Shown here: positions 7,938 to 17,800 of the stretch, in pieces
Numbering within the stretch: position 1 is the first letter of the stretch
How the letters are laid out: every line of letters starts with the position of its first letter
From: Ignavibacteria bacterium
GTDB lineage: Bacteria > Bacteroidota > Ignavibacteria > Ignavibacteriales > Ignavibacteriaceae
Length of the DNA stretch: 64,000 nucleotides
Assembly (NCBI GenBank): GCA_030693705.1
Contig: JAUYAB010000020.1
Location: forward strand, 20,823-84,822
Direction of reading: 5' to 3'
Notes under the pieces: generated by a model
The model's input: the letters and a program-made list of their open reading frames with translations, nothing else
Database searches by the model: none
Told to the model about the DNA's origin: nothing
Made by a program: the position numbers and the translations under genes

Positions 7938-8552
7938 ATGAGTGAGTATAATTATTGGTTAGAGTATTATAAGTTATGTTGGTATACCAGACAATACTAT
8001 AAAAAAGATCAATCAAAATTAGTTTTCTGGTTTGGCGGTCTAATTATTATGATGCTTGGTGTAACCGGGTTGTGGAAATCTGATAATTCTATTATTGAAT
8101 TTCATTTTGGACATATAATTATATTCAACTTTAGTTTTGCTGTGATATGGTTTTATATGTTATATAAACAATTAAATGCTGAAATCTATGATGAGATTGG
8201 TCGCTACGTTGAAAAATATATTGTAGATAATTTTGTCAAAAACAAAAAACCCAGAGAATTGAATCAGTTTTTTGTTATTAAACACCAATATCTTGGTTCA
8301 AATGAAGATGTTTCTTCAATCCGATATCTATATAAAATAGCTGATAGCATTATGATTATTCTATATTTAGCAATTGTAACCTCGCCATATTGGAAAGTTG
8401 ATATTTCTGCAAGTGGATTGAAGCTAGATTCATGGCTACCTTTAATTTCCGTGGTAATATTTCTAATAATTTTATTTTATGGTCTTTCACGATATAAGCA
8501 TTCTAAACGTGAAGCATTTCTAAAAATTAAAAATGATTGGGAGAACGTATAA
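7938..8552 (+). CDS. Four-TM membrane protein of unknown function
   Basis: A 204-residue inner-membrane protein. Hydrophobic segments lie near 33-52 (FWFGGLIIMMLGVTGLW), 62-82, 136-152 and 166-184, with a charged loop of ~50 residues between TM2 and TM3. No family is recognised. The start is ATG 7938 with GAAGGAG at 7926-7932; earlier in-frame starts fall inside the attC site and are discounted. Its stop codon touches the ATG of the HAD phosphatase gene, so the two form a unit within one cassette. Confidence 0.78.
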   Translation: MSEYNYWLEYYKLCWYTRQYYKKDQSKLVFWFGGLIIMMLGVTGLWKSDNSIIEFHFGHIIIFNFSFAVIWFYMLYKQLNAEIYDEIGRYVEKYIVDNFVKNKKPRELNQFFVIKHQYLGSNEDVSSIRYLYKIADSIMIILYLAIVTSPYWKVDISASGLKLDSWLPLISVVIFLIILFYGLSRYKHSKREAFLKIKNDWENV

Positions 8553-9179
8553 ATGGTAAATATAAACAACATAGCTGCGTTTTATGATTTAGACAAAACT
8601 ATAATTAGACAGAATTTATATTCAATATTCTTTAATACCTTCATTAAAAAGAGTAGCAAGATATTGGCCAAATTTTATATACCAGTATTGTTTGTTCTTT
8701 CAAAGTTATTTAAAAATAATGAATTCATTAGACATGGAATGATATGGTCGTTAAGTGGTTATAATAAAAAATATATCCAGTTGGAATGGCGTGAGTATCT
8801 TAAAGCAAATCTTGATACAATTATGATTAAGTGCATCCAAGAATCAATAGAAAATCACCTTAGCGCCAATCATAAATTATTTATCCTTACAAATAATATT
8901 GATGTACTTGTTGGTCCACTTGCCGAGTTATTAGGATTCACAGATTATAGAGCAATTAATGTCTCAGTTGACTCAAGTGAAAATATATTATCTACTAGCT
9001 TGCTAAAAAAAATCAGTATTGATAAAAAAATGGAATTATTCAACCTCTCTACTGAGTATAAAATCGATTTATCAAAGTCTTTTGGTTATGGGGATTCTAT
9101 TGAAGATTATGAATTTTTAAGAGAATTAACATCAGCTTATTTGTTAAACAAAGATCAGTTAATGAAATTTAATAAATAG
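8553..9179 (+). CDS. HAD-superfamily (subclass IB) phosphatase
   Basis: A 208-residue protein with the HAD motif order: FYDLDKT (nucleophile Asp12, acid/base Asp14), ILTNN (motif II Thr), a Lys in the KKM region (motif III) and GYGDSIEDYEF (Asp181, Asp185). A helical cap sits between motifs I and II, as in SerB-like subclass IB enzymes. The substrate is unknown. The ATG immediately follows the upstream stop codon, with GGGAGA before it. The last base of the stop codon starts a GCCTAAC box, the expected left end of an attC site, so the cassette appears to have lost the rest of its site. Confidence 0.82.
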   Translation: MVNINNIAAFYDLDKTIIRQNLYSIFFNTFIKKSSKILAKFYIPVLFVLSKLFKNNEFIRHGMIWSLSGYNKKYIQLEWREYLKANLDTIMIKCIQESIENHLSANHKLFILTNNIDVLVGPLAELLGFTDYRAINVSVDSSENILSTSLLKKISIDKKMELFNLSTEYKIDLSKSFGYGDSIEDYEFLRELTSAYLLNKDQLMKFNK

Positions 9180-9185
9180 CCTAAC
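9179..9185 (+). other. Lone attC left-end box (relic)
   Basis: GCCTAAC matches RYYYAAC at all seven positions and overlaps the stop codon of the HAD gene, the usual place for an attC left end. No matching GTTRRRY right end or stem arm was found in the next 400 bases, so this looks like the truncated right border of the cassette cluster. A seven-base match alone is weak evidence. Confidence 0.35.
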
Positions 9186-9205
9186 ATCTTTAATAAGTAA
9201 AGAGT

Positions 9206-9272
9206 CCCGCCAGATTTATCAGCTTTTGGCTTAGGCGGGTAAACAATAGAAAAATATACGCCAGAGGCGTAT
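9206..9272. repeat. GC-rich small hairpins
   Basis: CCCGCC (9206-9211) pairs with GGCGGG (9234-9239). Next, ATACGCC (9256-9262) pairs with GGCGTAT (9266-9272) across an AGA loop. Further CCCGCC and GGCGGG words occur at 9273-9278 and 9376-9384. These look like fragments of a dispersed palindromic intergenic repeat. The rest of the 9180-9627 gap contains no gene. Confidence 0.6.
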
Positions 9273-9463
9273 CCCGCCTTTGGTGGAAATATTGCTAACA
9301 TTCCGCAAATGCGCGTGCTTAGAAAAAATGTTCTTTTTTCTTTTATTGGAAAAAATTTATAAATCCCCTCCAGAGGCGGGCGGGCTCTACGAGGTCATAA
9401 GTAATGCCATGGAGTAAGTACATGAGAAGAAAGAGACCAATACGCATTATGGAAAAAAAATAA

Positions 9464-9530
9464 AAACATCGTAGATGTTTAATTATGGTAGAAAAATATA
9501 ACCATGAAAAATGATCCTCGTAGAGGATCA
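9464..9530. repeat. Three consecutive hairpins, two with GTA loops
   Basis: AAACATC-GTA-GATGTTT (9464-9480), ATGGT...ACCAT (9485-9505) and TGATCCTC-GTA-GAGGATCA (9512-9530) follow one another within 67 bases, about 100 bases upstream of the lipoprotein gene. The repeated N-CGTAG-N loop pattern suggests a structured repeat unit (REP-like) or a leader element. None ends in a U-run. Confidence 0.65.
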
Positions 9531-9627
9531 ATAAAAATAATCAATAGTAGGGATCAAGAACTAATTAATTTGATAGTGGTGAATTTTAGTATAATTGTTC
9601 TAAGACGAATAATATGAAAGTGGAGAA

Positions 9628-10218
9628 ATGAAAAAATATTTAGTAATGTATTCATTGGTAATTATTCTTTTGGTGATTACTTTTTCCGGGTGTGTTACCG
9701 TTCCCAAAAATTATAAGGAAACAATTCTTGACGATATGTACCCGGTTTTATCGGATGAACAATATCAATCTATGAAGTCACTAAATAGTGATGAGGAATT
9801 GAATAAGTTTCTTGACGAATACTGGCAAAGCATAGATTCAACTTCAAACTTGAATGAATATAAAGCTGAATATCTGCAAAGATTAGAATATGCAAATGAG
9901 CATTTCCCGGATCGCGTAGGTTGGGGGAGATCTGACCGTAAAAGAATCTATTTGATCTATGGACCCCCATCTTATATAGAGAGATATGATTATACGGAAA
10001 TTCAACTTGGCAGGTATTCAACAATAAAATCATTAGAGGTATGGTTATATATGTCTCCGGGCAAAAATAATTCTTTCCCCGCTCGAGTTGATAATAGTTA
10101 TAAGGGTGAGAGGAAATTTATCTTTGCCGATGTTAACGGAGTTGGGATATATAAAATATTATATTCATCTGAAGATAATAGTGATATTGATCCATGGATG
10201 TTTAAACTACATTGGTAA
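9628..10218 (+). CDS. GWxTD-domain lipoprotein
   Basis: A 196-residue lipoprotein. The signal peptide ends in a lipobox FSGC with Cys22 as the acylated residue. Residues ~40-120 match the GWxTD pattern: a helical stretch ending RLEYANEHF, then VGWGRSDRKRIYLIYGPP (97-114), where the family usually has GWxTDRGRIYI.YGPP. GWxTD proteins are widespread in Bacteroidota/Acidobacteriota envelopes; their biochemical role is not settled. The C-terminal third is beta-rich and ends MFKLHW. The start is ATG 9628 with GTGGAG just upstream. It is probably monocistronic. Confidence 0.85.
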   Translation: MKKYLVMYSLVIILLVITFSGCVTVPKNYKETILDDMYPVLSDEQYQSMKSLNSDEELNKFLDEYWQSIDSTSNLNEYKAEYLQRLEYANEHFPDRVGWGRSDRKRIYLIYGPPSYIERYDYTEIQLGRYSTIKSLEVWLYMSPGKNNSFPARVDNSYKGERKFIFADVNGVGIYKILYSSEDNSDIDPWMFKLHW

Positions 10219-10342
10219 TTTAAAACGTCTTGAATTCCTGTGAGACGGGGATCAATAAAATCGGATGAATGTGGGAATCTTTAAATAATTAATTAATATG
10301 GCGGTGTTGGATTTTAACTTAACACATCGTTAGTAATTAAAT

Positions 10343-10370
10343 CCACGTCCCGAAAACTTTCGGGACGTGG
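10343..10370. repeat. 13-bp GC-rich inverted repeat
   Basis: CCACGTCCCGAAA (10343-10355) and its exact reverse complement (10358-10370) are separated by two bases. It lies between the GWxTD lipoprotein gene and the hydrolase gene. It could act as a terminator for the former, but no U-run follows, and similar 'cccgaaa...tttcggg' palindromes are common intergenic repeats. Confidence 0.65.
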
Positions 10371-10511
10371 CAATTCAGTTTCAAGTTTTGCGTAAGGTGA
10401 CTTAGTAACTAAACTGTCATTGAAATTCTTCCGCTATGATGATTGGCTTCACATTAGTAACCACTCCCAAATTTGAGTAATTTGCAAATAAAATCAGAGG
10501 AGATTTGTTTA

Positions 10512-11453
10512 GTGAAAAATGTGATGTATCGGTTCGTAATTCCAGTAGCTGCAATTGTTCTTGGAATTAGTAGTTATAGTTTTGCTCAAAAAGAATTCAT
10601 TTCCGTAAGCGGGAAGAAGATTGAAATATTTATTTCCGGTATGGATAATAACCGGCAGGATAAACCCGTAATCGTTTTTGAAAACGGAATGGCAAGTAAG
10701 TTAGATGGTTGGAAGACAGTAATTGATGAAGTTTCTAAAACATCAGCAGTATTTTCTTACAATCGACCAAGGATCGGGGAATCAGAAAACGACAGCCTCC
10801 CGCCAACCACAGAACACATCGTAAATAACTTACGAAAAATGCTTTTGGAAAAAGGGCTTAATCCTCCCTACTTATTAGTATCACATTCTTTTGGCGGAGC
10901 GTATATAAGAAGTTTTGCCTCATACTATCCCGCTGAAATTGCAGGACTTGTTTTTGTTGATCCTATAGATTTTACTAAGAAGAAAGGGGATGGAGATCTT
11001 CCATATTTAGAAATCGGATTAACACAACATCAAATTGATTCTATGTTCGCAAAGCCCTATGCTAAATTCAAAGAAAAATTATATGCCGAAATGCCAAATT
11101 TTTATGTTGAAGAAGTGAAAATATCAAGCCAGTTAACCAAAACCGAATTTGAAGAATGTGTTCACACACCTCTGCCCGATGTCCCGGTTCATTTTATTAT
11201 GGCGGGTGGATATCCAAAGAATCCGGAGAATAGACCAACACTCTATGATAAGGTAAAGATGTTTAGAATTGACAATAACCTTAAAATGAAAAGGTGGATC
11301 GCACTGCTTGATCCTTTGAAATACGGCAAGTTTTTCTATTGTTCCAATTCCGGCCATTCTATTCAAACTGATGACCCGGAAACAGTAATCACAAGTATCA
11401 AGTTGGCTTTGAATGACTACGACAGAATTCAAAAGGAAAAGCCAAATCGTTAA
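10512..11453 (+). CDS. Exported alpha/beta hydrolase
   Basis: A 313-residue secreted hydrolase. The GTG start at 10512 is preferred because AGAGGAG sits eight bases upstream; it yields a clean signal peptide ending SSYSFA-Q. Catalytic elements of the alpha/beta-hydrolase fold are visible: the oxyanion-side stretch VFENGMASKLDGW, the nucleophile elbow VSHSFGG (Ser126 from this start), FVDP after the following strand, and a C-terminal SGHSIQ His. The fold covers esterases, lipases and peptidases; the substrate cannot be told. It is followed after 45 bases by a lipoprotein gene on the same strand. Confidence 0.85.
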   Translation: MKNVMYRFVIPVAAIVLGISSYSFAQKEFISVSGKKIEIFISGMDNNRQDKPVIVFENGMASKLDGWKTVIDEVSKTSAVFSYNRPRIGESENDSLPPTTEHIVNNLRKMLLEKGLNPPYLLVSHSFGGAYIRSFASYYPAEIAGLVFVDPIDFTKKKGDGDLPYLEIGLTQHQIDSMFAKPYAKFKEKLYAEMPNFYVEEVKISSQLTKTEFEECVHTPLPDVPVHFIMAGGYPKNPENRPTLYDKVKMFRIDNNLKMKRWIALLDPLKYGKFFYCSNSGHSIQTDDPETVITSIKLALNDYDRIQKEKPNR

Positions 11454-11498
11454 ATGAGAAAAAATAGTTTAGATCAGCATTATTAAATTGAAGGTTAC

Positions 11499-12278
11499 AT
11501 GGTAATGAAATACGAGTATATTAAAACTATCGCGGCGTTGTTTGTAATATTTTTCCTCGTTCAAGGTTGCAACAAGAATGAAGAGATTGTGAAGTATGTA
11601 ACGACTGAAAAACAAGGGGGATATATTACGCTAAGTGAAACAAAAGTTGAGATCGGACAAAAGATAACCGCTCATTTTATTAACATGGACTCCGTCCAGG
11701 TTTATTCTGTTACATTAAACCAAACGCTCGTAACATTCCAACAACTTAATGATAGCACAGTTACTCTCATTGCTCCCTATACAACTGTTGGAAACGGTGC
11801 GGGAAATTTTGTTTTCTACTGTACAATCCCTTCAACAGCCTCAGGCGATACTGTTTTGATCAGCAGCCAAATTAATTATAAGAGTGAAGAGGTAATTCTA
11901 AATTCGCTTGTAAAGTGGAACACGAATGAAAAGGTTTCAGAAGTAGATTCCTGGAAAAAGGACTTTAACGGAGAAAACCAAGGCTGGTCGTTCCAAACAG
12001 ATCAAGATACAATAAAGTTGATTCGAAGTTATATCTGTCACGATGAGTGTAACAAAACGGAAACCATAGTATTTTTGAATAACGGCAACGACTCGTTACC
12101 TGCATTTTTATTTGCAAGTTTTGATAAATGGGAATTGATGAAAAGCCCAATCCATGAAATCATTACTTCCGGTTCCAAAATAATGATTGATGAATGGAGA
12201 GACTCTACAAATTACAGCGGCACATTTACTTCTGCCAATTATTGCTGGATCTTTTGGGCGAAAAAAAACCTTGAGTAA
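11499..12278 (+). CDS. Lipoprotein with IPT/TIG-like beta domain
   Basis: A 259-residue lipoprotein. The hydrophobic leader ends VQGC (lipobox; Cys24), so the mature protein is membrane-anchored. Residues ~35-125 look like an immunoglobulin/IPT-type beta sandwich (GGYITLSETKVEIGQKI, ending in strands before ~130). The C-terminal half (~140-259) is beta-rich and unrecognised, with a CHDEC pair and a Trp-rich end (ANYCWIFWAKK). ATG 11499 has AAGG four bases upstream; ATG 11505 is an alternative. It may form a small operon with the hydrolase at 10512. Confidence 0.75.
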   Translation: MVMKYEYIKTIAALFVIFFLVQGCNKNEEIVKYVTTEKQGGYITLSETKVEIGQKITAHFINMDSVQVYSVTLNQTLVTFQQLNDSTVTLIAPYTTVGNGAGNFVFYCTIPSTASGDTVLISSQINYKSEEVILNSLVKWNTNEKVSEVDSWKKDFNGENQGWSFQTDQDTIKLIRSYICHDECNKTETIVFLNNGNDSLPAFLFASFDKWELMKSPIHEIITSGSKIMIDEWRDSTNYSGTFTSANYCWIFWAKKNLE

Positions 12279-12618
12279 CCTTCTATTTTGCCGAAACACG
12301 CTTGCATTAATGGATTTTTAAAGAAGTGGTTAGTTGAACATATTCTTAATTCAGATAAAAAGTATTCAGCATTCATGAGTGCAAAGGGTGTAGCTTAGAA
12401 ATTCATTTATAATCAAGAATACAAAACTGTGAGGGGGAAATTAAATAACTTTAACACAACTTTCCCGGAAGATGGCAGCAAAATTATCTTTCGGGGAAGA
12501 ATATTTTCTCCTAATTTAAACACCAAAAGCAAATAGTTTTTACAGTAGAACTGAACCTCAACCGGTATTCTAAGTCTGCAAATATTCAACAGAATTATTT
12601 TTGGGAATGGTGTTTTAT
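12279..12618. other. Intergenic, nothing recognised
   Basis: About 340 bases between two lipoprotein genes with no credible reading frame, strong hairpin or known motif. The short frames present on either strand lack ribosome sites and recognisable protein patterns. Confidence 0.5.
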
Positions 12619-13041
12619 ATGGCAAAGATATTTTTAATTTTGTTAACCCTTCTCTCCTTTACTTCTTGCAAAAAAGAATTAGTCTCACAAGTCCAACCTC
12701 AAACTCCGTACGAGTTGTGGCGTTCACAAAATCTCCATGATTATTCAATCGATCAGGTGCGGACTTGCTATTGCCCCGATGGTGGTGTGGTTGTGCGCGT
12801 TACCGTTCGTTCGGATACAATATTCAGTTTAACAAAAGTAGCTGATGGAAGCCTCGTAACAAGTCCATATTATTTTACAGTAGATTCGTTATTTGGAATG
12901 ATTGAATATGGTAATTTCGATTCTTTAGTTGTAAGATATAATTCAATTTACGGCTACCCGGAATTTCTTGATCTCAATCCGCAGTGGCACCCGGTGGATG
13001 GAGGAGTTTTATATGAGACAACAAATCTGAAAAAAGAATAA
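12619..13041 (+). CDS. DUF6174-like lipoprotein
   Basis: A 140-residue lipoprotein. Starting at ATG 12619 the leader MAKIFLILLTLLSFTSC is a compact lipoprotein signal peptide with Cys17 as the lipidation site; ATG 12607 and TTG 12601 are in-frame alternatives. The mature part shows the pattern of DUF6174: W(x)n DYSIDQVRTCYCP, a VVVRVTVRSDTI strand pair, then YNSIYGYPEFLDLNPQ and VDGGVLYE. The function of this family is unknown; it is an envelope protein. It precedes the PorV-type gene by 37 bases and may be cotranscribed with it. Confidence 0.8.
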   Translation: MAKIFLILLTLLSFTSCKKELVSQVQPQTPYELWRSQNLHDYSIDQVRTCYCPDGGVVVRVTVRSDTIFSLTKVADGSLVTSPYYFTVDSLFGMIEYGNFDSLVVRYNSIYGYPEFLDLNPQWHPVDGGVLYETTNLKKE

Positions 13042-13078
13042 AATTAATTTTCTGTACAAAAATTCAAAGGGAGAAAAT

Positions 13079-14329
13079 ATGCCAAAAAAATATTGTTCAT
13101 TATTCTTGGTTCTTTTGCTTGTTAAATCAATTTACGGTCAAGGGACGGCGCTGCAATTCTTATCCCTCCAGCAATCTCCTCCTTTGATTGGAGCAGGCGG
13201 AATTGGTGTAGCAATTCCCCTGGAAGATGCGAGCGGATTTTATTTTAATCCGGCGCAATTGGGCAATTTTGCACAAGAAAACAATTTTTCTCTTTTCGTG
13301 ATGCCGCAAAAAACAAAATGGATGCCAAATTTAGGTTGGGATTTATCGTTCAACTCATTTGGTCTTTCGATGGGCTATAATTTTAGAAAGCACAATAATG
13401 ATCTCCCTTTGGCAATCGGCGTTGGTTATCTTCACAACAAATTTTCTTACGGCGAATTTGTAAGAACGGGTCCTGATAGTCCAGACCCGATTGGAACATA
13501 TGAAAGTTATGACAAATTTGACTGCTTTAGTGTTGGAGCCGGGTATGGCGAAGTGGTTAAATTCAATTTCGGCTTCTCAATTAAGTCATATAAATCTTAT
13601 CCAGGGGAGTCACCAATTACATCAGAACTTAATTGGGAGGGTATTGATGGAACAGCTTTCGATTTTGGAGCTATGCTTGTAACTCCAATTTCAGAATTAT
13701 TATTGAAAAACCATAAAATTAATCTTGCCGAAGAAACATTTCTGAAACCAAAAATTGATTTTACCCTTGGTTATTCAGTCTTAAACATCGGTAAAGAAAT
13801 GAACTTTACCGATCCGGCACAAAAAGATCCATTGCCAAGAACGGCAAGACTTGGGTACTCATTCAATTTTGGACTGAACATAGTTAGTACAACATGGCAA
13901 ATGAATGCAATTGATTATTCTTTTACCGCTGAAGCAGACGATATTTTGGTGAAAAGAAATCCTAACGACGGGTCTTATGAATACGATGATATTTTTGGAG
14001 TTATCAGTCCGGTGAAACATTTAATTGCGCTCAAAGGGGATGAAGCAGTAGTTGTTCACCGGGGACATATTTTACGGCTGTTTGAAACGATTATCGTTAC
14101 TTCAGGCAGATTTAACACACGCACACCGGCAGGAATGAAATCAAACGGTTTCGGTTTTTCATCGGAAGGAATAATGAAACTTTATAGCGCGTTTGCTGAT
14201 AATCCCATAGTAAGTTATATGGCAGATCATTTTATGTTTGAATATTACGATGTGAATAGTTTTACCGATTCATTTTTAGAGACCAATTTTAAAGGATTGG
14301 TAATTAACATAAAAGGTATAGAGTTTTGA
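13079..14329 (+). CDS. PorV/PorQ-type outer-membrane beta-barrel protein
   Basis: A 416-residue outer-membrane protein. The signal peptide ends near VKSIYGQ. The mature start has the family hallmark: GAGGIGVAIPLEDASGFYFNPAQLGNF, as in PorV/FadL-like proteins where a small Ala/Asn-rich segment plugs the barrel. Alternating amphipathic strands follow to the end. PorV-type proteins serve the type IX secretion system as shuttles in Bacteroidota, but many paralogs have other transport roles. ATG 13079 has AAAGGGAG at 13066-13073. A hairpin 29 bases after the stop codon is a likely terminator. Confidence 0.82.
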   Translation: MPKKYCSLFLVLLLVKSIYGQGTALQFLSLQQSPPLIGAGGIGVAIPLEDASGFYFNPAQLGNFAQENNFSLFVMPQKTKWMPNLGWDLSFNSFGLSMGYNFRKHNNDLPLAIGVGYLHNKFSYGEFVRTGPDSPDPIGTYESYDKFDCFSVGAGYGEVVKFNFGFSIKSYKSYPGESPITSELNWEGIDGTAFDFGAMLVTPISELLLKNHKINLAEETFLKPKIDFTLGYSVLNIGKEMNFTDPAQKDPLPRTARLGYSFNFGLNIVSTTWQMNAIDYSFTAEADDILVKRNPNDGSYEYDDIFGVISPVKHLIALKGDEAVVVHRGHILRLFETIIVTSGRFNTRTPAGMKSNGFGFSSEGIMKLYSAFADNPIVSYMADHFMFEYYDVNSFTDSFLETNFKGLVINIKGIEF

Positions 14330-14357
14330 TCTTTCCCCTAATCGAATCTTTTCAAAA

Positions 14358-14393
14358 ATGGTATGATGGGAAAATAACATTTCATCATACCAT
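14358..14393 (+). terminator. Hairpin terminator after PorV-type gene
   Basis: ATGGTATGATG (14358-14368) pairs exactly with CATCATACCAT (14383-14393) around a 14-base loop, followed by GTTTCCATTTTT. The position 29 bases after the stop codon supports termination. The remaining ~455 bases to gltB contain no gene and no recognised element beyond AT-rich promoter-like DNA. Confidence 0.65.
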
Positions 14394-14848
14394 GTTTCCA
14401 TTTTTCATGCTGCTAATAATACCCGCCTAAAGATAAGTGACTATTTTACAGTTAGCGAATTAAATCGAATTGCAAACAGAATCAATTAACTACTACTGAG
14501 AATTTTAAAATATTTTAGTCCCGCCTTGTGGGATACTTTTTGTGATTTTCTGTTTGTCCCACTTTATGCGGAGTTTGTCCTGGTGAGTTGGAAGGAATTA
14601 CCCCAAGAGTCATAACTACAAATTATGTGAAAACATGCAAGTTTCCTGAATATGAATTCGTTTATACAGGTAAAAAATGCTTTTTCCCTTGGTAGTTTAT
14701 GATAAAATATTAAATTGCCAAAGAAAAGTTTATAATTTAATCAATTTCCCTTAATACATTAGGAAAGCCAACATAAAACAGCCCTTTTTCTCAAAATCTT
14801 TCCTCCCGAAAAGGTTTTTAAGAGAAAATGGTAATCGGAGTAACAGAT

Positions 14849-17800
14849 ATGTCGATTTTAGAAGAACAACATAACGAACATGAGATGAGCAGTTACCCTC
14901 CCGCTGCGCAGGGAATGTATGATCCTGCATTTGAGCATGACGCATGCGGAATGGGTTTCGTCGCAGACGTCAAAGGAAGAAAGTCGCGTTCCATAATTGA
15001 CAAAGGTCTGGATATTTTGAAAAACCTTGAGCATCGTGGCGCTGTTGGCGCAGATCCGAATACGGGAGACGGTGCAGGGATTCTTATCCAAATGCCGGAT
15101 GAGTTTATGCGCAAAGTTGCAGCAGAAAAAAAAATCGAACTTCCTGTTGAAGGCCGTTATGCTGTTGGTGTAGTTTTTTTGCCGCAGAATGCTACTCTCC
15201 GAAAAGCCGTTGAGAATATTATAGAAAAAATTGTCATCGATGAAGATCAAAAGTTTTTAGGTTGGAGAGATGTTCCTGTTAATCCTTCTGTGCCGGGTAA
15301 GGGAGCCCAAGTTACTCAACCTTTCATAAGGCATTGTTTTATTGGAGCTAACAAAAAAATCGATGATCAAGATGGATTTGAACGAAAACTTTATCTGATT
15401 CGCCGAATTATTGATCAGCGTATACGAGCAGAATTAAAATTGGATAGAAGTAAATATTACGTCCCTTCTTTTTCAAGTAAAGTGCTCATTTACAAAGGGA
15501 TGTTACTTGCACCACAAATTTTAGCGTACTACAAAGACTTAAACGATGCTGATATGAAATCTGCTATGGCAATGATCCATATGAGATTTTCTACAAATAC
15601 ATTCCCTACCTGGGATTTAGCTCACCCATTCAGAATGATCGCTCATAACGGTGAGATAAACACTTTAAGAGGAAATAAGAACTGGATGGCTGCACGCCAG
15701 CATGTTATGGAATCTCCTTATTACGGTAAAGATTTAAGAAGAATGCTCCCAATTATCATGGAAGGACAAAGTGATTCTGCAACTTTCGATTCCGTACTCG
15801 AACTTCTCGTAATGAGTGGAAGGAGTCTTCCCCACGCCATGATGATGATGATCCCGGAAGCATGGTCGAAAAATGATTTAATGGATCCTGACAGGAGAGC
15901 CTTCTATGAATACCACGCTACAATGATGGAACCGTGGGACGGACCTGCCGCAGTCGTCTTTACTGATGGAAGCATAATTGGTGCAACTTTAGACCGAAAC
16001 GGTTTGAGACCATCGCGCTATGTTATTACAAAAGATGATCTTGTGGTTCTTACTTCAGAAGCTGGAACGTTTAGCGTTAATGCCGAAAATGTTGCTGTAA
16101 AGGGAAAACTTCAACCGGGTAAGATGTTTATTCTTGATCTAAAACAGGGAAGAATCATAACCGACGAAGAGATTAAAAAGGATATTGTTACGCGCCAGCC
16201 TTATAGAAAATGGGTGAAGGAAAACATGGTAAAACTTGATTACCTTCCTACCCCGGACGATGTGTATAAAGTACATTACGATACTTTATTAATGCGCCAA
16301 AGAATTTTTGGGTACACCAAAGAAGACTTGATGAAGGTTATGCTCCCGATGGCTGGTACCGGACAAGAAGCCATCGGTTCTATGGGAAATGATGCAGCCC
16401 TTGCAGTTCTTTCAGATAAACCACAAATGCTCTTCAGATATTTCAAACAATTATTTGCGCAGGTTACAAATCCGCCAATAGACCCTCTTCGCGAAGAGCT
16501 TGTAATGGAGTTAACCACATATGTGGGACCCGAGCAAAATCTTTTGGATGAAACACCTCAGCATGCTCATCGATTGGAATTGGAACATCCGTTACTTTCA
16601 AATTCGCAAATGGAAAAGATCAGATTTATAGCTAAAGGACATTTCAAGTCTATCACTATTCCACTTTTATTCGATCCTTTTGTTAGACACGATATGCGTG
16701 AAAGATTAGATCAAATCTGCCTGGAAGCTGTAGAAGCTGTAAAATCCGGAATTTCTCTTATCATTCTTTCTGATAAAGGAACTGACAGTGGTCATGCCGC
16801 AATCCCATGTTTATTAGCGACAGCAGGGGTTCATCATGCATTATTGCGCGCCGGATTAAGAACAAAAACCGGAATTGTTGTTGAGAGCGGCGAGCCGCGG
16901 GAGGTTCATCATTTTGCTTTGCTTTGTGGATACGGAGCCAATGCGATAAATCCATATGTAGCCTATGAAACGCTTGCTTATTTGACCGAGTACAAATTTC
17001 TCCCGGAAGGAATGGATTATAAAACGGTAACAAAGAATTTTGTTAAAGCGGTTAGCAAAGGACTTTTTAAAATTTTCAGTAAAATGGGAATAAGCACCCT
17101 GCAATCTTATTGCGGCGCTCAAATATTTGAAGCAGATGGTTTGGATAGTGAAGTGGTTGAGAAATACTTTACCGGAACACCGACCAGGATTGAAGGTTTA
17201 AGTCTTGAAATGCTGGAAGAAGAGACTATTCGTCGGCACATGCATGCACTCGATCCCCAAATAGATCAAAGCTCGCTTGATGTTGGAGGTTTGTATCATT
17301 ACCGGGGAGATGGCGAGCATCATCTTTGGAATCCACTCACCATTTCCAAACTACAGCTTAGTACACAGCGAAGTGATTATAAAACTTTTAAGGAATATTC
17401 AGAACTAATAAACAATCAAAATAAAAAGAGAGTTACCCTTCGCAGTTTATTTGATCTCGACCTATCCGGCACACAGATTCCACTTGAAGAAGTTGAACCA
17501 GCAAGTGAAATTGTAAAAAAATTTTCAACCGGCGCGATGAGCTTTGGTTCTATTTCACGCGAAACACACACCTCACTTGCCATCGCGATGAATCGTATTG
17601 GAGCGAAATCCAATACCGGCGAAGGAGGCGAAGAGCCGGAAAGATTTGTAAAACTTCCGAACGGCGACAGTTTAAGATCAGCAATTAAGCAAGTTGCTTC
17701 TGCGCGGTTTGGCGTTACGGCAAATTATCTTGTTAATGCGGATGAACTTCAAATTAAAATGGCGCAAGGCGCTAAACCCGGTGAGGGAGGACAACTTCCC

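Larger units (their letters stand above)
1405..9185 (+). mobile_element. Integron cassette cluster without visible integrase (CALIN-like)
   Basis: Three attC-type sites (2216-2403, 5052-5151, 7728-7916), each just after a stop codon and ending in GTTAGNY, separate same-orientation gene groups. The left limit is uncertain. GTTATAAC occurs at 1405-1412 before the first gene and again at 2215-2222 after it, so 1405 is taken as a possible boundary. The right limit is a lone GCCTAAC box at 9179-9185 that overlaps the last stop codon. No tyrosine recombinase of IntI type is encoded in the window, so this fits the class called CALIN (cluster of attC sites lacking an integron integrase). Two cassettes carry more than one gene, which is unusual for cassettes. 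Confidence 0.75.

Noticed and set aside
9292..9325. GCTAAC...GCTTAG stretch considered as another attC end
   Set aside because: No complementary arms or GTTRRRY core nearby.
14858..15250. 130-codon frame antisense to gltB
   Set aside because: Lies wholly opposite a highly conserved enzyme gene; Cys/Ile/Phe-rich shadow composition with no motif.
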